Below, one piece after another: positions 1 to 10,138 of a stretch of 64,000 nucleotides of DNA (the stretch's first letter is position 1; every line of letters starts with the position of its first letter). Source of the stretch: Alteromonas sp. KUL49. GTDB lineage: Bacteria; Pseudomonadota; Gammaproteobacteria; Enterobacterales; Alteromonadaceae. Location: NCBI RefSeq assembly GCF_006538345.1, contig NZ_BJKL01000007.1, positions 233,485 to 297,484 of the forward strand, read 5' to 3'. A program made the translations under genes and the position numbers. The notes below the pieces were generated by a model. The model was not told where the DNA came from. It was given only the letters and a program-made list of their open reading frames with translations, and did no database searches.

Positions 1-2335
1 TTCTCACGTCGCTCCCATCTTGCGCAACGTGCTCAGACAAAAAGGCATAAGCTTCGTCTTGTGCTCCTGTCGCTTCCAATGACGCGAGGCGAAGCAGCGC
101 GTTAGCTGACGTTTCATTGCCCTCATAAGCGGCTTTAGCATGCTCAACGGCTAGATCAGCGTTTCCATCCACCATATGTAATCGAGCAATAATGCTCCTT
201 ACGAAAGGTAGCGCTTTAACTTGGTCTGAGAAGCCTTCAATGATTGGCCATGCAGGTTCACTCTGCCCCAACATACTGTGAAAATAAGCTTTTAGTAGTG
301 ACAACTGAGGTTCTGGACGCTTCGCTAGTACTTCATCTACCAGATCCACACCATCTTGATAATCTCGCTGAGTATCGTGAACAAGTAGCATACCCAATAC
401 CGCATTTTTGTCTTGAGGATAGATTTCAATCCACTTGTTGAAGTGTGCTGCGGCCTCTTCAACTTTGTTTTCCCTCACGTAAGACTGACCCAATAGATTC
501 CAATAGCCCATTGGGGTGGTTACATCAGGCTCAACGTCTGAAAGCACACGAGTAGTGGCTTCAAACTGACCTGAGAAGGAGTAAAGACGGGCTAGTAATA
601 CACGTAAATCAATATTATCGCTGTCGCTCTCAAACTGGCGTCTTGTGTGTTGAATCACAACATCGCCTTTATCCTGTGATTCTTCTATAGCAAACCACAT
701 AGTAATCCCTTGAACATCCGTTGGATTACTCGCTACGAATTCTGTTAACAAGCTCGACGCATCGCTAATACGCTCCTGAGCTATGTATTGCTTTGCTCGT
801 GTATAAGTGATTTCTGGGTTTGATGCATCCAAAGCCTCTGCTTCACCGATCAACGTCTCTGCCTTAGCAAAGTCTTGTTCTGCAATCGCAATATTCGCGA
901 GATAAATAACAGGGAGTGGATCAGTGGGCTGTGCTTGACGCCAACTCTCACTGGCCTCTTGTGCCTCACTTAACTTTCCGGTGGCGAGTAAAGCCCTTAC
1001 CAACGTATTTTGTGAAGTAGCAGATTCTGGTGCTTGCTTTACTGCTTCTTGAATATTAATCAAACCGTCGATATCGTTTAGCGACAGTTGTAGCACGCCC
1101 AAACGCGCTAAATCTTCACCAGAAAGGTTCGCGCTATTGGTTTTTTCAATCATTTGCTGCGCGCCAACAACGTTACCTTGACGTAGTAATTGGTAACCCG
1201 CTTTAGAGAACAAAGATGCATCTGCATCCATCGTCATTTCCACACGGTTAAGCACGTCTAACGCTTCATCGTTCTCGCCTTGCTGCAGCAAACTGTCAGC
1301 AAGCATGCGAAGCCCCGGGTGATTGTCAGGAAGATTCGATGCCACCATGGTCAAATGGCGCTGTGCTGCTTCAAAATCACGGATCTGGAATGCACTAAAA
1401 CCGGCTACTAGGCGAACAACTTCGTCACTACGCCCATTTTGAATTGCCGTTTCAAGAAACTGTAGTGCAGAGGCAAAGTTCTCATTAGAAGCTTCAATAA
1501 TACCTTTGTAAGTATTTAACAAAGGGTTAGCGCTATTGATTTCCATTAACTCATCGACAATAGGCTCGGCTTTTTCAAGCTCTCTTCGCTCGACGAGAAG
1601 TGAAGCTAGTACGAACTTGCGGTTCAAGTCCGACGGGTAGATGGTCACATATTCTTCGTAAACACCAACGGCCTCGTCTATATCGCCTTGTTGCAGGTGT
1701 AGACCCGCCAATTGCAATAACACATCTTTATTTGATGGTGCCTGTGCTTGCAGTTGTTTCGTTTTGTCTAATGCTGCAGCGAAGTCTTGCGCAATGATGA
1801 ATTCGTAGCTGTCGACCAACCCTTTGTAAACCGACGATGTATCCAGGGTAACTAAGTCGTCGAGTAAAGTTTGCGCATCTTCTGTTTGACCAAGTTGTAC
1901 TAGCGCTTGCAGTTTATAAAAGCCCACTTCTGCAGATTCAACGGCTGTCATACCCTCGGCGCGATGATCAATATCAACCAGTGCATTTTCTGCCCCAGAC
2001 TGCTGATAGGCCGTAGAGAGTAAAGGAATGACCTCACTGGCTGAATGGCCGAGTTCCAATGCGCGGTTGAGCTCTTTTTCAGCCGACGCGAAATTGCCCT
2101 GTAATATGTACAATTTACCGAGTTCAAATCTGGGCAATGCTGCGTCTGGCTGTGCTTGGATCGCATTTTTATACTCTACGATTGCCGCGTCGATACGCTG
2201 ATTTTCAGCATATGCACGAGCATCATCCATATACGCTTCCATCGTTTTTTCGCCACACCCAGTAAGCAGACTTGCCAATAAAACAACTGCTAAAGATGAA
2301 CGTTTAACTAACTGATGGGGATACTTTTTACTCAT
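1..2335 (-). CDS. prsT: PrsT-like PEP-CTERM/exosortase system TPR lipoprotein (partial, C-terminus off the window)
   Basis: An open minus-strand frame runs from an ATG at 2335 to the left edge, about 778 codons without a stop. The N-terminus is a lipoprotein signal with lipobox LLTGC. The rest is tandem tetratricopeptide repeats, for example a unit with GKLYILQGNFASAEKELNRA. The start (an AAYxENxRxDAAIVEYKNAI block followed by LGH...EVIPLLSTAY) resembles the XrtA/PEP-CTERM system protein PrsT, usually 900 residues or more, so roughly 150 residues are missing. PrsT proteins accompany exosortase and exopolysaccharide loci; the partner genes would lie to the left and are not visible. An AAAGGA Shine-Dalgarno precedes the ATG. 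A generic TPR lipoprotein is the alternative. Confidence 0.8.
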   Translation of the reverse strand, partial: MSKKYPHQLVKRSSLAVVLLASLLTGCGEKTMEAYMDDARAYAENQRIDAAIVEYKNAIQAQPDAALPRFELGKLYILQGNFASAEKELNRALELGHSASEVIPLLSTAYQQSGAENALVDIDHRAEGMTAVESAEVGFYKLQALVQLGQTEDAQTLLDDLVTLDTSSVYKGLVDSYEFIIAQDFAAALDKTKQLQAQAPSNKDVLLQLAGLHLQQGDIDEAVGVYEEYVTIYPSDLNRKFVLASLLVERRELEKAEPIVDELMEINSANPLLNTYKGIIEASNENFASALQFLETAIQNGRSDEVVRLVAGFSAFQIRDFEAAQRHLTMVASNLPDNHPGLRMLADSLLQQGENDEALDVLNRVEMTMDADASLFSKAGYQLLRQGNVVGAQQMIEKTNSANLSGEDLARLGVLQLSLNDIDGLINIQEAVKQAPESATSQNTLVRALLATGKLSEAQEASESWRQAQPTDPLPVIYLANIAIAEQDFAKAETLIGEAEALDASNPEITYTRAKQYIAQERISDASSLLTEFVASNPTDVQGITMWFAIEESQDKGDVVIQHTRRQFESDSDNIDLRVLLARLYSFSGQFEATTRVLSDVEPDVTTPMGYWNLLGQSYVRENKVEEAAAHFNKWIEIYPQDKNAVLGMLLVHDTQRDYQDGVDLVDEVLAKRPEPQLSLLKAYFHSMLGQSEPAWPIIEGFSDQVKALPFVRSIIARLHMVDGNADLAVEHAKAAYEGNETSANALLRLASLEATGAQDEAYAFLSEHVAQDGSDVR

Positions 2336-2549
2336 TAGAATTCCTTTACCCTACACCTATGATTATTTTGTATAGTACACATCGCAACAATTACACTGCA
2401 TATTTTTTCACCAAGACTGTGCAATTACGTGGCAACCTACCTATTATTCGAATATAATAAGGTTTTTTGCAACATGTCGGTACGCCAGTGACCCTGAGGG
2501 TTTAAGCCGCTTACCGCCCCCGCCTTACTTAAACACATCAGGATCATTA
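2336..2549. promoter_or_regulatory. Divergent promoter region, prsT-like gene / deaD
   Basis: The 214 bp gap between two divergent genes must carry both promoters. It is AT-rich near the centre, and the deaD start is preceded by AGGA six bases upstream. I could not assign clear -35/-10 pairs. The deaD mRNA may have a leader here, as in enterics, but nothing in the sequence proves it. Confidence 0.5.
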
Positions 2550-4274
2550 ATGACCACAACTGTCGATATGACATTTAAAGACCTCAATCTTCCGGAGTCT
2601 ATCTTACAAGCCCTTGAAAAGGTTGGCTACGAGAAACCGTCACCAATTCAAGCAGAAAGTATCCCTCTATTGCTTGAAGGACACGATTTACTGGGACAAG
2701 CACAAACGGGTACTGGTAAAACAGCAGCATTCGCGCTCCCAATGTTAGCAAACATAGACCCTGAACAGCGCACACCACAATTGCTGGTACTTGCACCTAC
2801 CCGCGAACTTGCTATTCAAGTTGCCGAGGCCTTTCAAGTATATGCTAGTTTTAGCAAAAAGATTCGCGTTCTACCTGTTTACGGTGGTCAATCGTATGAC
2901 AACCAAATTCGCCAACTAAAACGCGGCGTACAAGTTGTAGTAGGAACGCCAGGTCGTATCATCGACCACATCAAACGCAAGACATTAGACTTGAGCGAGC
3001 TTAAGTTCCTAGTGCTCGACGAAGCTGACGAAATGCTTCGCATGGGCTTTATTGATGACGTAGAGCTTATTCTTAGCCACGCACCAGAAGAACGTCAAAC
3101 CGCTTTGTTCTCAGCCACAATGCCTGGCCCAATCAAAAAGATCACTGAGCGTTATCTGAAGTCACCGAAGCAGGTGAAAATTGCCTCTAAGGTAAGCACG
3201 GCAAGTACTATCCGTCAGCGCTTCTGTCAGGTTGCTCCACACCACAAGCTAGAGGCACTAACTCGAATCATGGAAGTTGAGCCATTCGACGCTGTGATTA
3301 TCTTCGTTCGTACTAAAACAGCAACCGTTGAACTTGCTGACAAATTGTCTGCTCGCGGATACGACGTAGAGCCACTGAACGGTGACATTCCACAAGCTGC
3401 CCGTGAGCGTACTGTCGATAAATTGAAACAAGGCAGTATTGATATCCTTGTCGCCACAGATGTTGTTGCTCGTGGTCTTGACGTTGAGCGTGTAAGTCAC
3501 GTTATTAACTTCGATATCCCTTACGATAGCGAATCATATGTTCACCGTATTGGCCGTACTGGTCGTGCAGGCCGTTCTGGTGATGCGATTCTATTTATTT
3601 CGCATCGTGAAAAGCGTTTGCTGTATTCAATCGAGAAGACAACAAAACAGCCGATTGAAGCAATGCCTATTCCTTCAATTAACGAGCTAAACGAAACCCG
3701 TTTATCTCGCTTCAAGCAATCAATTGAAGAAGCGACGCAACACGATAGCCTTGAGTCACTCATGCCTATCGTAGATATGATTCAGGAAGAAATAGAAGCA
3801 TCTCCTGAAGTGCTAATGGCAGCGTTAATCAAAATAGCGCAGGGTGATGAGCCTCTCATCCTCAAGCCGTCTGACCGTCCAGATCTGCATAGTAAGCCCC
3901 AGCGTGACAACCGTGAACGTCGTAATTCTCGTGACGGCCGTGATGGTCGCGATCGCAAAGGCAGAGTGCCAAAAGGTAACCGCAAACCAGAAGAAGGTAT
4001 GCAGCGCTATCGTATTGAGGTAGGCCATGTACACGGTGCTAAGCCGGGTAACATTGTTGGTGCTATTGCAAACGAAGCCAACATTAACTCTAAGCACATT
4101 GGTGCCATCGAAATTTACGATAACTTTAGTACAGTTGATTTACCTGAAGGTATGCCGAGAGAGACCAAAGACGTGCTTCAAGGTACTCGTGTGGCAGGTC
4201 AACGATTGTCGATCAGAGAATGGTCTGATACGCCCCCTAAGCGTCGTGATAACCGTAAACCACGTAAGAACTAA
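2550..4274 (+). CDS. deaD: DEAD-box ATP-dependent RNA helicase DeaD/CsdA
   Basis: 574-residue RNA helicase that unwinds structured RNA during ribosome assembly, mRNA turnover and cold adaptation. Visible motifs: Q motif near residues 25-40, Walker A AQTGTGKT (about 51-58), PTRELA, DEAD (about 157-160), SAT (about 189), and HRIGRTGRAG in the second RecA domain. A linker rich in R, D, G and K (about 445-480) leads to the C-terminal RNA-binding domain with YRIEVGHVHGAKPGNIVGAI, the arrangement of DeaD/CsdA rather than RhlE or SrmB. The start is an ATG with AGGA six bases upstream. It is monocistronic and followed by a strong terminator. Confidence 0.95.
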   Translation: MTTTVDMTFKDLNLPESILQALEKVGYEKPSPIQAESIPLLLEGHDLLGQAQTGTGKTAAFALPMLANIDPEQRTPQLLVLAPTRELAIQVAEAFQVYASFSKKIRVLPVYGGQSYDNQIRQLKRGVQVVVGTPGRIIDHIKRKTLDLSELKFLVLDEADEMLRMGFIDDVELILSHAPEERQTALFSATMPGPIKKITERYLKSPKQVKIASKVSTASTIRQRFCQVAPHHKLEALTRIMEVEPFDAVIIFVRTKTATVELADKLSARGYDVEPLNGDIPQAARERTVDKLKQGSIDILVATDVVARGLDVERVSHVINFDIPYDSESYVHRIGRTGRAGRSGDAILFISHREKRLLYSIEKTTKQPIEAMPIPSINELNETRLSRFKQSIEEATQHDSLESLMPIVDMIQEEIEASPEVLMAALIKIAQGDEPLILKPSDRPDLHSKPQRDNRERRNSRDGRDGRDRKGRVPKGNRKPEEGMQRYRIEVGHVHGAKPGNIVGAIANEANINSKHIGAIEIYDNFSTVDLPEGMPRETKDVLQGTRVAGQRLSIREWSDTPPKRRDNRKPRKN

Positions 4275-4343
4275 AGTTCTACTTATAAACGCTAGTTATA
4301 ACTAACACGAATAACTAGGCTAAAATCGTTGTTTCTAAAAATA

Positions 4344-4379
4344 AAGAATTGACGCAAAATGGCGTCAATTCTTGTTTTT
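4344..4379 (+). terminator. Rho-independent terminator of deaD
   Basis: A perfect 12 bp stem (AAGAATTGACGC / GCGTCAATTCTT) with a 6-base loop is followed by GTTTTTG. It lies about 70 bp after the deaD stop and directly before the cysG start. It overlaps any upstream-extended cysG reading frame, so it also argues for the downstream cysG start. Confidence 0.9.
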
Positions 4380-4393
4380 GGGGTTCTGATTTT

Positions 4394-5791
4394 ATGGATT
4401 ACTTTCCGCTGTTTCTCGATGCTCGCCAGCTTCGTTGTCTTGTTGTGGGTGCCGGAGAGGTTGCCGCGAGAAAGCTCGAACTCATTCTCAAAACACCAGC
4501 AACTATTACCGTAGTCGCACCGTGGGCTTGCGATACCGTTAAACGTTTGGCTCAAAGCGACCAAGTCACACTCATTGAACGGGTATTTGAAGACACAGAC
4601 CTCGACCACAAAGACATGGTATTTGTGGCCACCGATAGCGGTGAGGTTAATCAACATGTTCACGACTTAGCGCGAGCACAAAATGTGCTAGTTAACGTGG
4701 TTGATAACACGCCACTCTGCCAGTTTATCACTCCATCAATTGTTGACCGCTCTCCTATTGTGATCGCGATGAGCAGTGGTGGCGTTGCCCCTGTTTTACT
4801 GCGCTATTTGCGTCAAAAGCTCGAAACTGTTTTGCCTACCAATATTAGCCGGTTGGGTAACTTTTCAGAAAAATTTCGCGAGAAGGTTAAACAAACCTTG
4901 TCAACGGTTACCGCACGGCGTTATTTCTGGGAAGACGTTTTGGATGGAGATATTGCGGAGCTTGTAGAGAAAGGGCAAGAAGACAAAGCTGACACGGCGT
5001 TTTTGAAAGCACTGGAAGCTGCAGCACAAGAGAAAAAGGAACAAGGCAGTGTGTATCTTGTAGGTGCAGGCCCTGGTGATGCTGACCTACTGACATTTCG
5101 CGCATTGCGATTAATGCAGAAAGCCGATGTGGTGGTCTACGATCGTTTGGTTTCGCCAGAGATTTTAGAATTGGTTCGCCGCGATGCCGAAAAGATTTAC
5201 GTGGGCAAGGCAAAAAGTAATCACACACTCCCCCAAGAAGACATTAACCAGTTAATGGTCGATGAAGCCAAAAAAGGCAACCGTGTAGTCCGGTTGAAAG
5301 GGGGCGACCCTTACATATTCGGTCGAGGTGGTGAAGAAATTGAAACCCTCATCAGTCAAGGTGTTGAATTTCAAGTGGTACCGGGGGTTACCGCTGCAAA
5401 TGGTGCCGCGAGCTATGCCGGGATCCCACTCACACACAGAGACCACGCACAGTCTGTCGTTTTCGCCACTGGGCATTTAAAGAACAATACTATTGACCTT
5501 AACTGGCCTGCATTAGCGCATGACAATCAAACGTTAGTGTTCTACATGGGACTTACGGGCTTGTCGATTATCTGCAACAAGCTCATAGAACACGGGTTGT
5601 CACCAACAACGCCTATCGCGCTAGTTCAGTCTGCAACCACAGAAAATCAACGGGTGCTTACGGCCACACTTGAAACGATTGTTGAGCATCCTGAGACCGC
5701 CTCTATGAAGCCACCAACACTCATTATTGTTGGGTCAGTGGTGTCCTTACACAGCAAGCTAGATTGGTTCACGCCAGCGTCAGACGATTGA
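4394..5791 (+). CDS. cysG: Siroheme synthase (precorrin-2 dehydrogenase/ferrochelatase + uroporphyrinogen-III methyltransferase)
   Basis: 465-residue bifunctional enzyme making siroheme, the cofactor of assimilatory sulfite and nitrite reductases, from uroporphyrinogen III. The N-terminal NAD-binding dehydrogenase/chelatase domain shows GAGEVAARK at residues 19-27; the C-terminal SUMT methyltransferase domain starts near 218 with VYLVGAGPGDADLLT and contains VRLKGGDPYIFGRGGEE and the PGVTAA motif. Length matches CysG (457 in E. coli). The frame is open upstream to a TTG at 4349, but that start lies inside the deaD terminator, and MDYFPLF matches family N-termini, so ATG 4394 was chosen. The Shine-Dalgarno is weak. 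Confidence 0.93.
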   Translation: MDYFPLFLDARQLRCLVVGAGEVAARKLELILKTPATITVVAPWACDTVKRLAQSDQVTLIERVFEDTDLDHKDMVFVATDSGEVNQHVHDLARAQNVLVNVVDNTPLCQFITPSIVDRSPIVIAMSSGGVAPVLLRYLRQKLETVLPTNISRLGNFSEKFREKVKQTLSTVTARRYFWEDVLDGDIAELVEKGQEDKADTAFLKALEAAAQEKKEQGSVYLVGAGPGDADLLTFRALRLMQKADVVVYDRLVSPEILELVRRDAEKIYVGKAKSNHTLPQEDINQLMVDEAKKGNRVVRLKGGDPYIFGRGGEEIETLISQGVEFQVVPGVTAANGAASYAGIPLTHRDHAQSVVFATGHLKNNTIDLNWPALAHDNQTLVFYMGLTGLSIICNKLIEHGLSPTTPIALVQSATTENQRVLTATLETIVEHPETASMKPPTLIIVGSVVSLHSKLDWFTPASDD

Positions 5792-5815
5792 TTCACTTGC
5801 ACTATTTTCAGCGAG

Positions 5816-5845
5816 CCGCATACTAGAAGAGTAATTGGTATGCGG
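5816..5845 (+). other. Hairpin in the leader of the transglutaminase-fold gene
   Basis: An 8 bp perfect stem (CCGCATAC / GTATGCGG) with a 14-base loop lies between cysG and the next start at 5860. There is no T-run, so it is not a convincing terminator. The right arm abuts GGAAAG, the probable Shine-Dalgarno of the next gene, so it could modulate initiation. Confidence 0.4.
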
Positions 5846-5859
5846 AAAGCCTATAACAA

Positions 5860-6819
5860 ATGAACCTCTTGACGCGCATCACGTGTGCAATGCTATGGCT
5901 AAGTTGTCTGTGTGTCTCTGGCGCTAATGCAGAGCAAACCCGCTTTGATCATTCAGTGTTGGAAGACACTACGGTGTTTGAATATCGATGGATTGATGGC
6001 AGCGGTATGGAGAAGGAGGTTACCTTTACTCTGTCTAATGACGCGATAAATTCAGCCCCCACGGTACAACCTAACTATCGTACACCTATTATGATGCGAC
6101 ACATGGTAGTAGCGTTACAGAAAGAAGCGCAAAGTTACGATCCCCGCGATGCCATCGTTAGAATTATTCCGAAGAGAGATACAATAGATATTGATGTAAG
6201 GTCACGCCAACCCGCTCGGCAGCTAGAAGTCATGGGAGTGATGAATACCGCACATAAAGACGCCTATGACGCCTACCTTTTCGAGAATTACTACATGGAA
6301 TTCACCACTTCCTTTAATCAAAAAGGTATTAAACCCGACCATGCACGCTACATCCTCGAAACGACCGAAGCGTTAATACCGGCTTCGCAGGCTTTTTATG
6401 AAAAACTCGCGGGCAACGAAGATGCCCGTGCTTACTTAGATATTTTACTCGGATGGGTACAGAGTATTCCCTATGACCCATTGGACGATCGACTGTCGAG
6501 TAATGGCGCTGGATTTGCGCCACCCATGGGGTTATTACTACAAAACAAAGGGGATTGTGACAGCAAAGCCGTGCTTACCTCTGCCCTGGTACGTGCTTTT
6601 TTACCTGACACTTCCATGATAATGGTATTTTTACCCAATCACGCACTGCTTGGCGTAGCAATAAAACCACTTGCACACGAAGAAACACTGTCGATAAATG
6701 ACGAAACCTATGTTTTATATGAACCCACAGGCCCTGCATTGATCCCTTTTGGTCAGGTCTCTGAAACGACAAAACAACAATTACTCACTGGTCGCTACAC
6801 GACTGAATCGGTTAACTAG
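5860..6819 (+). CDS. Exported transglutaminase-like cysteine protease-fold protein, function unknown
   Basis: 319-residue protein with a signal peptide (cut probably after SGANA, about residue 24), so periplasmic. The C-terminal third has the layout of a transglutaminase-like catalytic triad: Cys233 in KGDCDSKAVLTSALV, His261 in LPNHALLGV and an acidic residue at Glu288 in YVLYEPTGPA. The order and spacing fit the family; the third residue is usually Asp, so this triad is slightly unusual. Substrate unknown. The neighbours (cysG upstream, an HD-GYP sensor downstream) give no functional hint. The ATG is preceded by GGAAAG. Confidence 0.7.
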   Translation: MNLLTRITCAMLWLSCLCVSGANAEQTRFDHSVLEDTTVFEYRWIDGSGMEKEVTFTLSNDAINSAPTVQPNYRTPIMMRHMVVALQKEAQSYDPRDAIVRIIPKRDTIDIDVRSRQPARQLEVMGVMNTAHKDAYDAYLFENYYMEFTTSFNQKGIKPDHARYILETTEALIPASQAFYEKLAGNEDARAYLDILLGWVQSIPYDPLDDRLSSNGAGFAPPMGLLLQNKGDCDSKAVLTSALVRAFLPDTSMIMVFLPNHALLGVAIKPLAHEETLSINDETYVLYEPTGPALIPFGQVSETTKQQLLTGRYTTESVN

Positions 6820-6935
6820 CCTAGCCTTAAACCAAAGCAACTTCCCCACACCAACAATCTGTTCTTTTTTTGATCAAAGTTACAACATTTAATGTATCTA
6901 GTCGATTAACAGCACTGGTGACAGGGAAAGATGTT

Positions 6936-9900
6936 ATGCAACAAAAAAGCAAGCGATTTTCGTTTCGCGTAACAATAGTTGTAATGTGTACGCTAATAGC
7001 CGCACTTACTGCGCTAGTGGCGATTTCTCTTCACTATTACTTTGCTAAGCAAATGGCAATATCTGCCAGTCAAGACTTTGCCAAACAAGTGGCGAGTCAA
7101 ATTGAATTCTCGATTTCCACGCTCGATGACGCCGCCACGAGTACCACATCATTACTGGCAAATTACACAGACGCTTTAGACGGTGATGCTATCGACGAAC
7201 GTGTTGATGGGATATTTAAAGATATCTTACTCGAGAACAATGATTTCTACGCTATTTTCTACGGCTTAGACAACGGCGACTTTTATCAATTCGTTAATCT
7301 TGAGAGCAATACTGTCGTTCGGTCTAGATTCAATGCGGCTCACGAGGATAGGTTCGTAAAAATCTATATTCATAACCACAATGGTATGCGTATCAAAAAA
7401 ACCGAGTTCCTTGATGAAAAACTCAATACAAGACATACAACCACGGAGCCCTCAGATTACGACGCCACCAACCGCATGTGGTATCAAAATGCCAACCACG
7501 ACAGCGTTTATGAAACCAAACCTTATTTGTTCCAACATTTAGGCTTAACGGGTAAATCATACTCTCGCTTTGTTTCTGGCACACAACACGTCGTTGCTGT
7601 AGATATTGCGTTGAAGACCTTATCGAACCAACTCACACAACAGTTTTCGACGTCAGACGACAGAATATCAACCCAAGCATTTGTATTTGGTCCTGAAGGT
7701 GACTTATTAATCAGTAGCCTGAGCAGTGATATTGAAAACGCTCCCAAAGTATCACCATTGGCACTATCAGCCCAGCAGCGACAAACCGTTAAAAACTTGG
7801 GAACAATCAGCGTGAGTAATGAAAATGATTGGGCGCCTGTAGACTTCGCCATTTCGGGTGAGCCAAGAGGTTATACTCCCGAGCTAATAAACATACTCGG
7901 GCAAAAGCTCGGACTCAAGCTCAACTTTATCAATGGATTTAGCTGGCTAGAACTACAAACACTGTATCAAAATGGTGATATCGACATACTGCAACCCATT
8001 CACGTTACTCTCGATAACCAAAGCTGGGGAAACTACTCACAACCCCTATTAGATATGCCCTTGGCCATTGCGACCCGAAACGGAGAGCCACAGCTTGATT
8101 CATTGAGTGATTTGAACGGAAAGCTCGTGGCAATCGGTGAAGGCTGGTCCATCGAAAGTATTCTCCCCGCGGTATACCCAGATATAGAGGTGATTACTTA
8201 CCCATCGATTAAAGACGCATTATTTGCGGTGGAAGCTGGTGAAGTATACGCAACTATCGACAGTGAAATCATTCTTTCGTACACAGAAAAAATGTACTTT
8301 ATCGAAGGGTTAATGCAGCACACAAATATTGATACATCGAGAATGAATTTTGACACCACACTCAGGCTGGTCAGTCAAAATCAAAATGTCGTCGATTTGT
8401 TTGATTTTGCGATTAACAATCTCACTAAACAAGAAATCGCTTATTTGAGCGAGCGGTGGTTAAAAACAAGTTCAGATAACACGGCAACATTAAGCACTAA
8501 TACGGTTCCCTACAAAGCACTCATCGATTTTGCGTCGGAACTCAATACTCCGACCGAGTTACGCGTCGAGAACATCTCTGGCACCGAATATCTAGTATTT
8601 TTGTCTACCACTACGCTTGGTCGTTTCGATACCAATTACTTCGCGCTAATGATCCCCACAAAAGTAGCCTACGAACAAGGATTGAGCTTTGTTAGTAAGT
8701 CGGTTTTGATCACCCTTGCCATACTCGTTTTACTGATGCCAGTGACTTGGTTTTTCTCTAACCCCATTGTGAATTCGATGCGTAAACTGAGTGAGGAAAA
8801 CCGTAAAATCAAAAGTCGGCAGTATGATGACCTCGTCCATCAATCTAGTTTCATTACCGAAATTGACGAAGTATTTTCTTCTCTAACCAATATGGCTCAC
8901 TCAATACAGGAGCACGAAAAAAATCAAGTTGCGCTACTAGACTCATTTGTCAAACTTATTGCTCAAGCGATCGATGACAAATCGCCCTACACTGCTGGTC
9001 ATTGTAACCGAGTGCCAGAGCTCGGATTGATGCTTGCGGATGTTGCAAGCAAAGACAACACGCCCTACTTCGCGTCGTTTGCTTTGGACACCAAAGACAA
9101 GCAACGTGAATTTAAGCTAGCGGCATGGCTTCACGATTGCGGGAAAATTATTACGCCTGAACACATCGTTGATAAAGGCTCGAAGCTAGAATGCATTTAC
9201 AATCGAATTCACGAAGTAAGAATGCGATTTGAAGTGCTATGGCGAGACGCGCAAATCAATTATTTACAAGGTCTTATTGCTAACCCTAGTGATGTTTCCA
9301 TGCTAGATGCAAAACTACAAATGGCGCAAAAAAGACTCCAAGAAGATTTTGCCTTTGTCGCGTCTTGTAATCAGGGCGGAGAATTTATGGCAGAGGATAA
9401 ACTAGCAAGGCTCGATGAAATCGCTCGAACAACTTGGCAACGGCACTTCGATGACCAACTAGGCCTATCTCCACTGGAAGAACTCAATCAAAGTAAAACA
9501 GGAGAATCACTTCCCGTTACCGAACATTTGTTATCAGACAAGGCAGCACATATTGTCACACGTGATAAAAAAGTAGAATACGCTCCACATCTTGGTATTA
9601 AAGTTGACGTTCCAGAACATAAAGCGAATTTGGGAGAACTTTACAATTTGAAAATTGGTAGAGGCACGCTGACGGCTGAGGACCGATTTATCATTAACGA
9701 GCACATCATCGGTACTATCAAAATGCTCGATTCTCTCCCATTCCCCAAAGAGTTATCAAAGGTGCCAAGATATGCCTCAACTCATCATGAGACACTGAAA
9801 GGCACTGGCTATCCACGTAGGCTCACTGCAAAAGATCTATCCATACCCGAACGCATTCTTGTACTAGCTGATATTTTTGAAGCGCTAACCGCGTCAGACC

Positions 9901-10100
9901 GTCCCTATAAACGCGCAAAACCCCTGAGTGTTTCAATAGATATTCTGTATAAGATGAGTCTGGACAATCACGTCGATATGGAAGTGTTTAAGCTATTTAT
10001 TCGTTCCGGTATCTACAAAATCTATGCAGAACGTTACCTGTCGCCACATCAAATAGACGACGTAGACGAGAGCAAATATTTGGAGAGTGAGGCGGCCTAG
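6936..10100 (+). CDS. Membrane sensor HD-GYP phosphodiesterase with periplasmic Cache-like and SBP_bac_3-like domains
   Basis: 1054-residue predicted c-di-GMP phosphodiesterase. Order: TM1 (about 10-36), a Cache-like periplasmic region, a region like a family 3 solute-binding protein (about 298-508, with GYTPELINILGQKLGL and YQNGDIDILQP), TM2 (about 587-611), a HAMP-like linker, then HD-GYP. HD is in LHDCGKI (about residue 732), HHE in STHHETLKGTGYP (about 950), then ERILVLADIFEALTASDRPYK. Between HD and HHE lies an insertion of well over 100 residues, seen in one HD-GYP subgroup. The frame reaches a TTG at 6870, but ATG 6936 has AGGGAAAG just upstream. It probably reads a periplasmic small molecule and lowers c-di-GMP. 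Confidence 0.85.
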   Translation: MQQKSKRFSFRVTIVVMCTLIAALTALVAISLHYYFAKQMAISASQDFAKQVASQIEFSISTLDDAATSTTSLLANYTDALDGDAIDERVDGIFKDILLENNDFYAIFYGLDNGDFYQFVNLESNTVVRSRFNAAHEDRFVKIYIHNHNGMRIKKTEFLDEKLNTRHTTTEPSDYDATNRMWYQNANHDSVYETKPYLFQHLGLTGKSYSRFVSGTQHVVAVDIALKTLSNQLTQQFSTSDDRISTQAFVFGPEGDLLISSLSSDIENAPKVSPLALSAQQRQTVKNLGTISVSNENDWAPVDFAISGEPRGYTPELINILGQKLGLKLNFINGFSWLELQTLYQNGDIDILQPIHVTLDNQSWGNYSQPLLDMPLAIATRNGEPQLDSLSDLNGKLVAIGEGWSIESILPAVYPDIEVITYPSIKDALFAVEAGEVYATIDSEIILSYTEKMYFIEGLMQHTNIDTSRMNFDTTLRLVSQNQNVVDLFDFAINNLTKQEIAYLSERWLKTSSDNTATLSTNTVPYKALIDFASELNTPTELRVENISGTEYLVFLSTTTLGRFDTNYFALMIPTKVAYEQGLSFVSKSVLITLAILVLLMPVTWFFSNPIVNSMRKLSEENRKIKSRQYDDLVHQSSFITEIDEVFSSLTNMAHSIQEHEKNQVALLDSFVKLIAQAIDDKSPYTAGHCNRVPELGLMLADVASKDNTPYFASFALDTKDKQREFKLAAWLHDCGKIITPEHIVDKGSKLECIYNRIHEVRMRFEVLWRDAQINYLQGLIANPSDVSMLDAKLQMAQKRLQEDFAFVASCNQGGEFMAEDKLARLDEIARTTWQRHFDDQLGLSPLEELNQSKTGESLPVTEHLLSDKAAHIVTRDKKVEYAPHLGIKVDVPEHKANLGELYNLKIGRGTLTAEDRFIINEHIIGTIKMLDSLPFPKELSKVPRYASTHHETLKGTGYPRRLTAKDLSIPERILVLADIFEALTASDRPYKRAKPLSVSIDILYKMSLDNHVDMEVFKLFIRSGIYKIYAERYLSPHQIDDVDESKYLESEAA

Positions 10101-10138
10101 CTTTGCGACAAAAGTCATTAAAGGCTGCTGTCCACGCC

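Noticed and set aside
4349..4394. TTG-initiated N-terminal extension of cysG
   Set aside because: It runs through the deaD terminator hairpin and has no family resemblance; homologues start at MDYFPLF.
4292..4663. 123-codon minus-strand ORF over the start of cysG
   Set aside because: Antisense to a well-supported enzyme domain and across a terminator.
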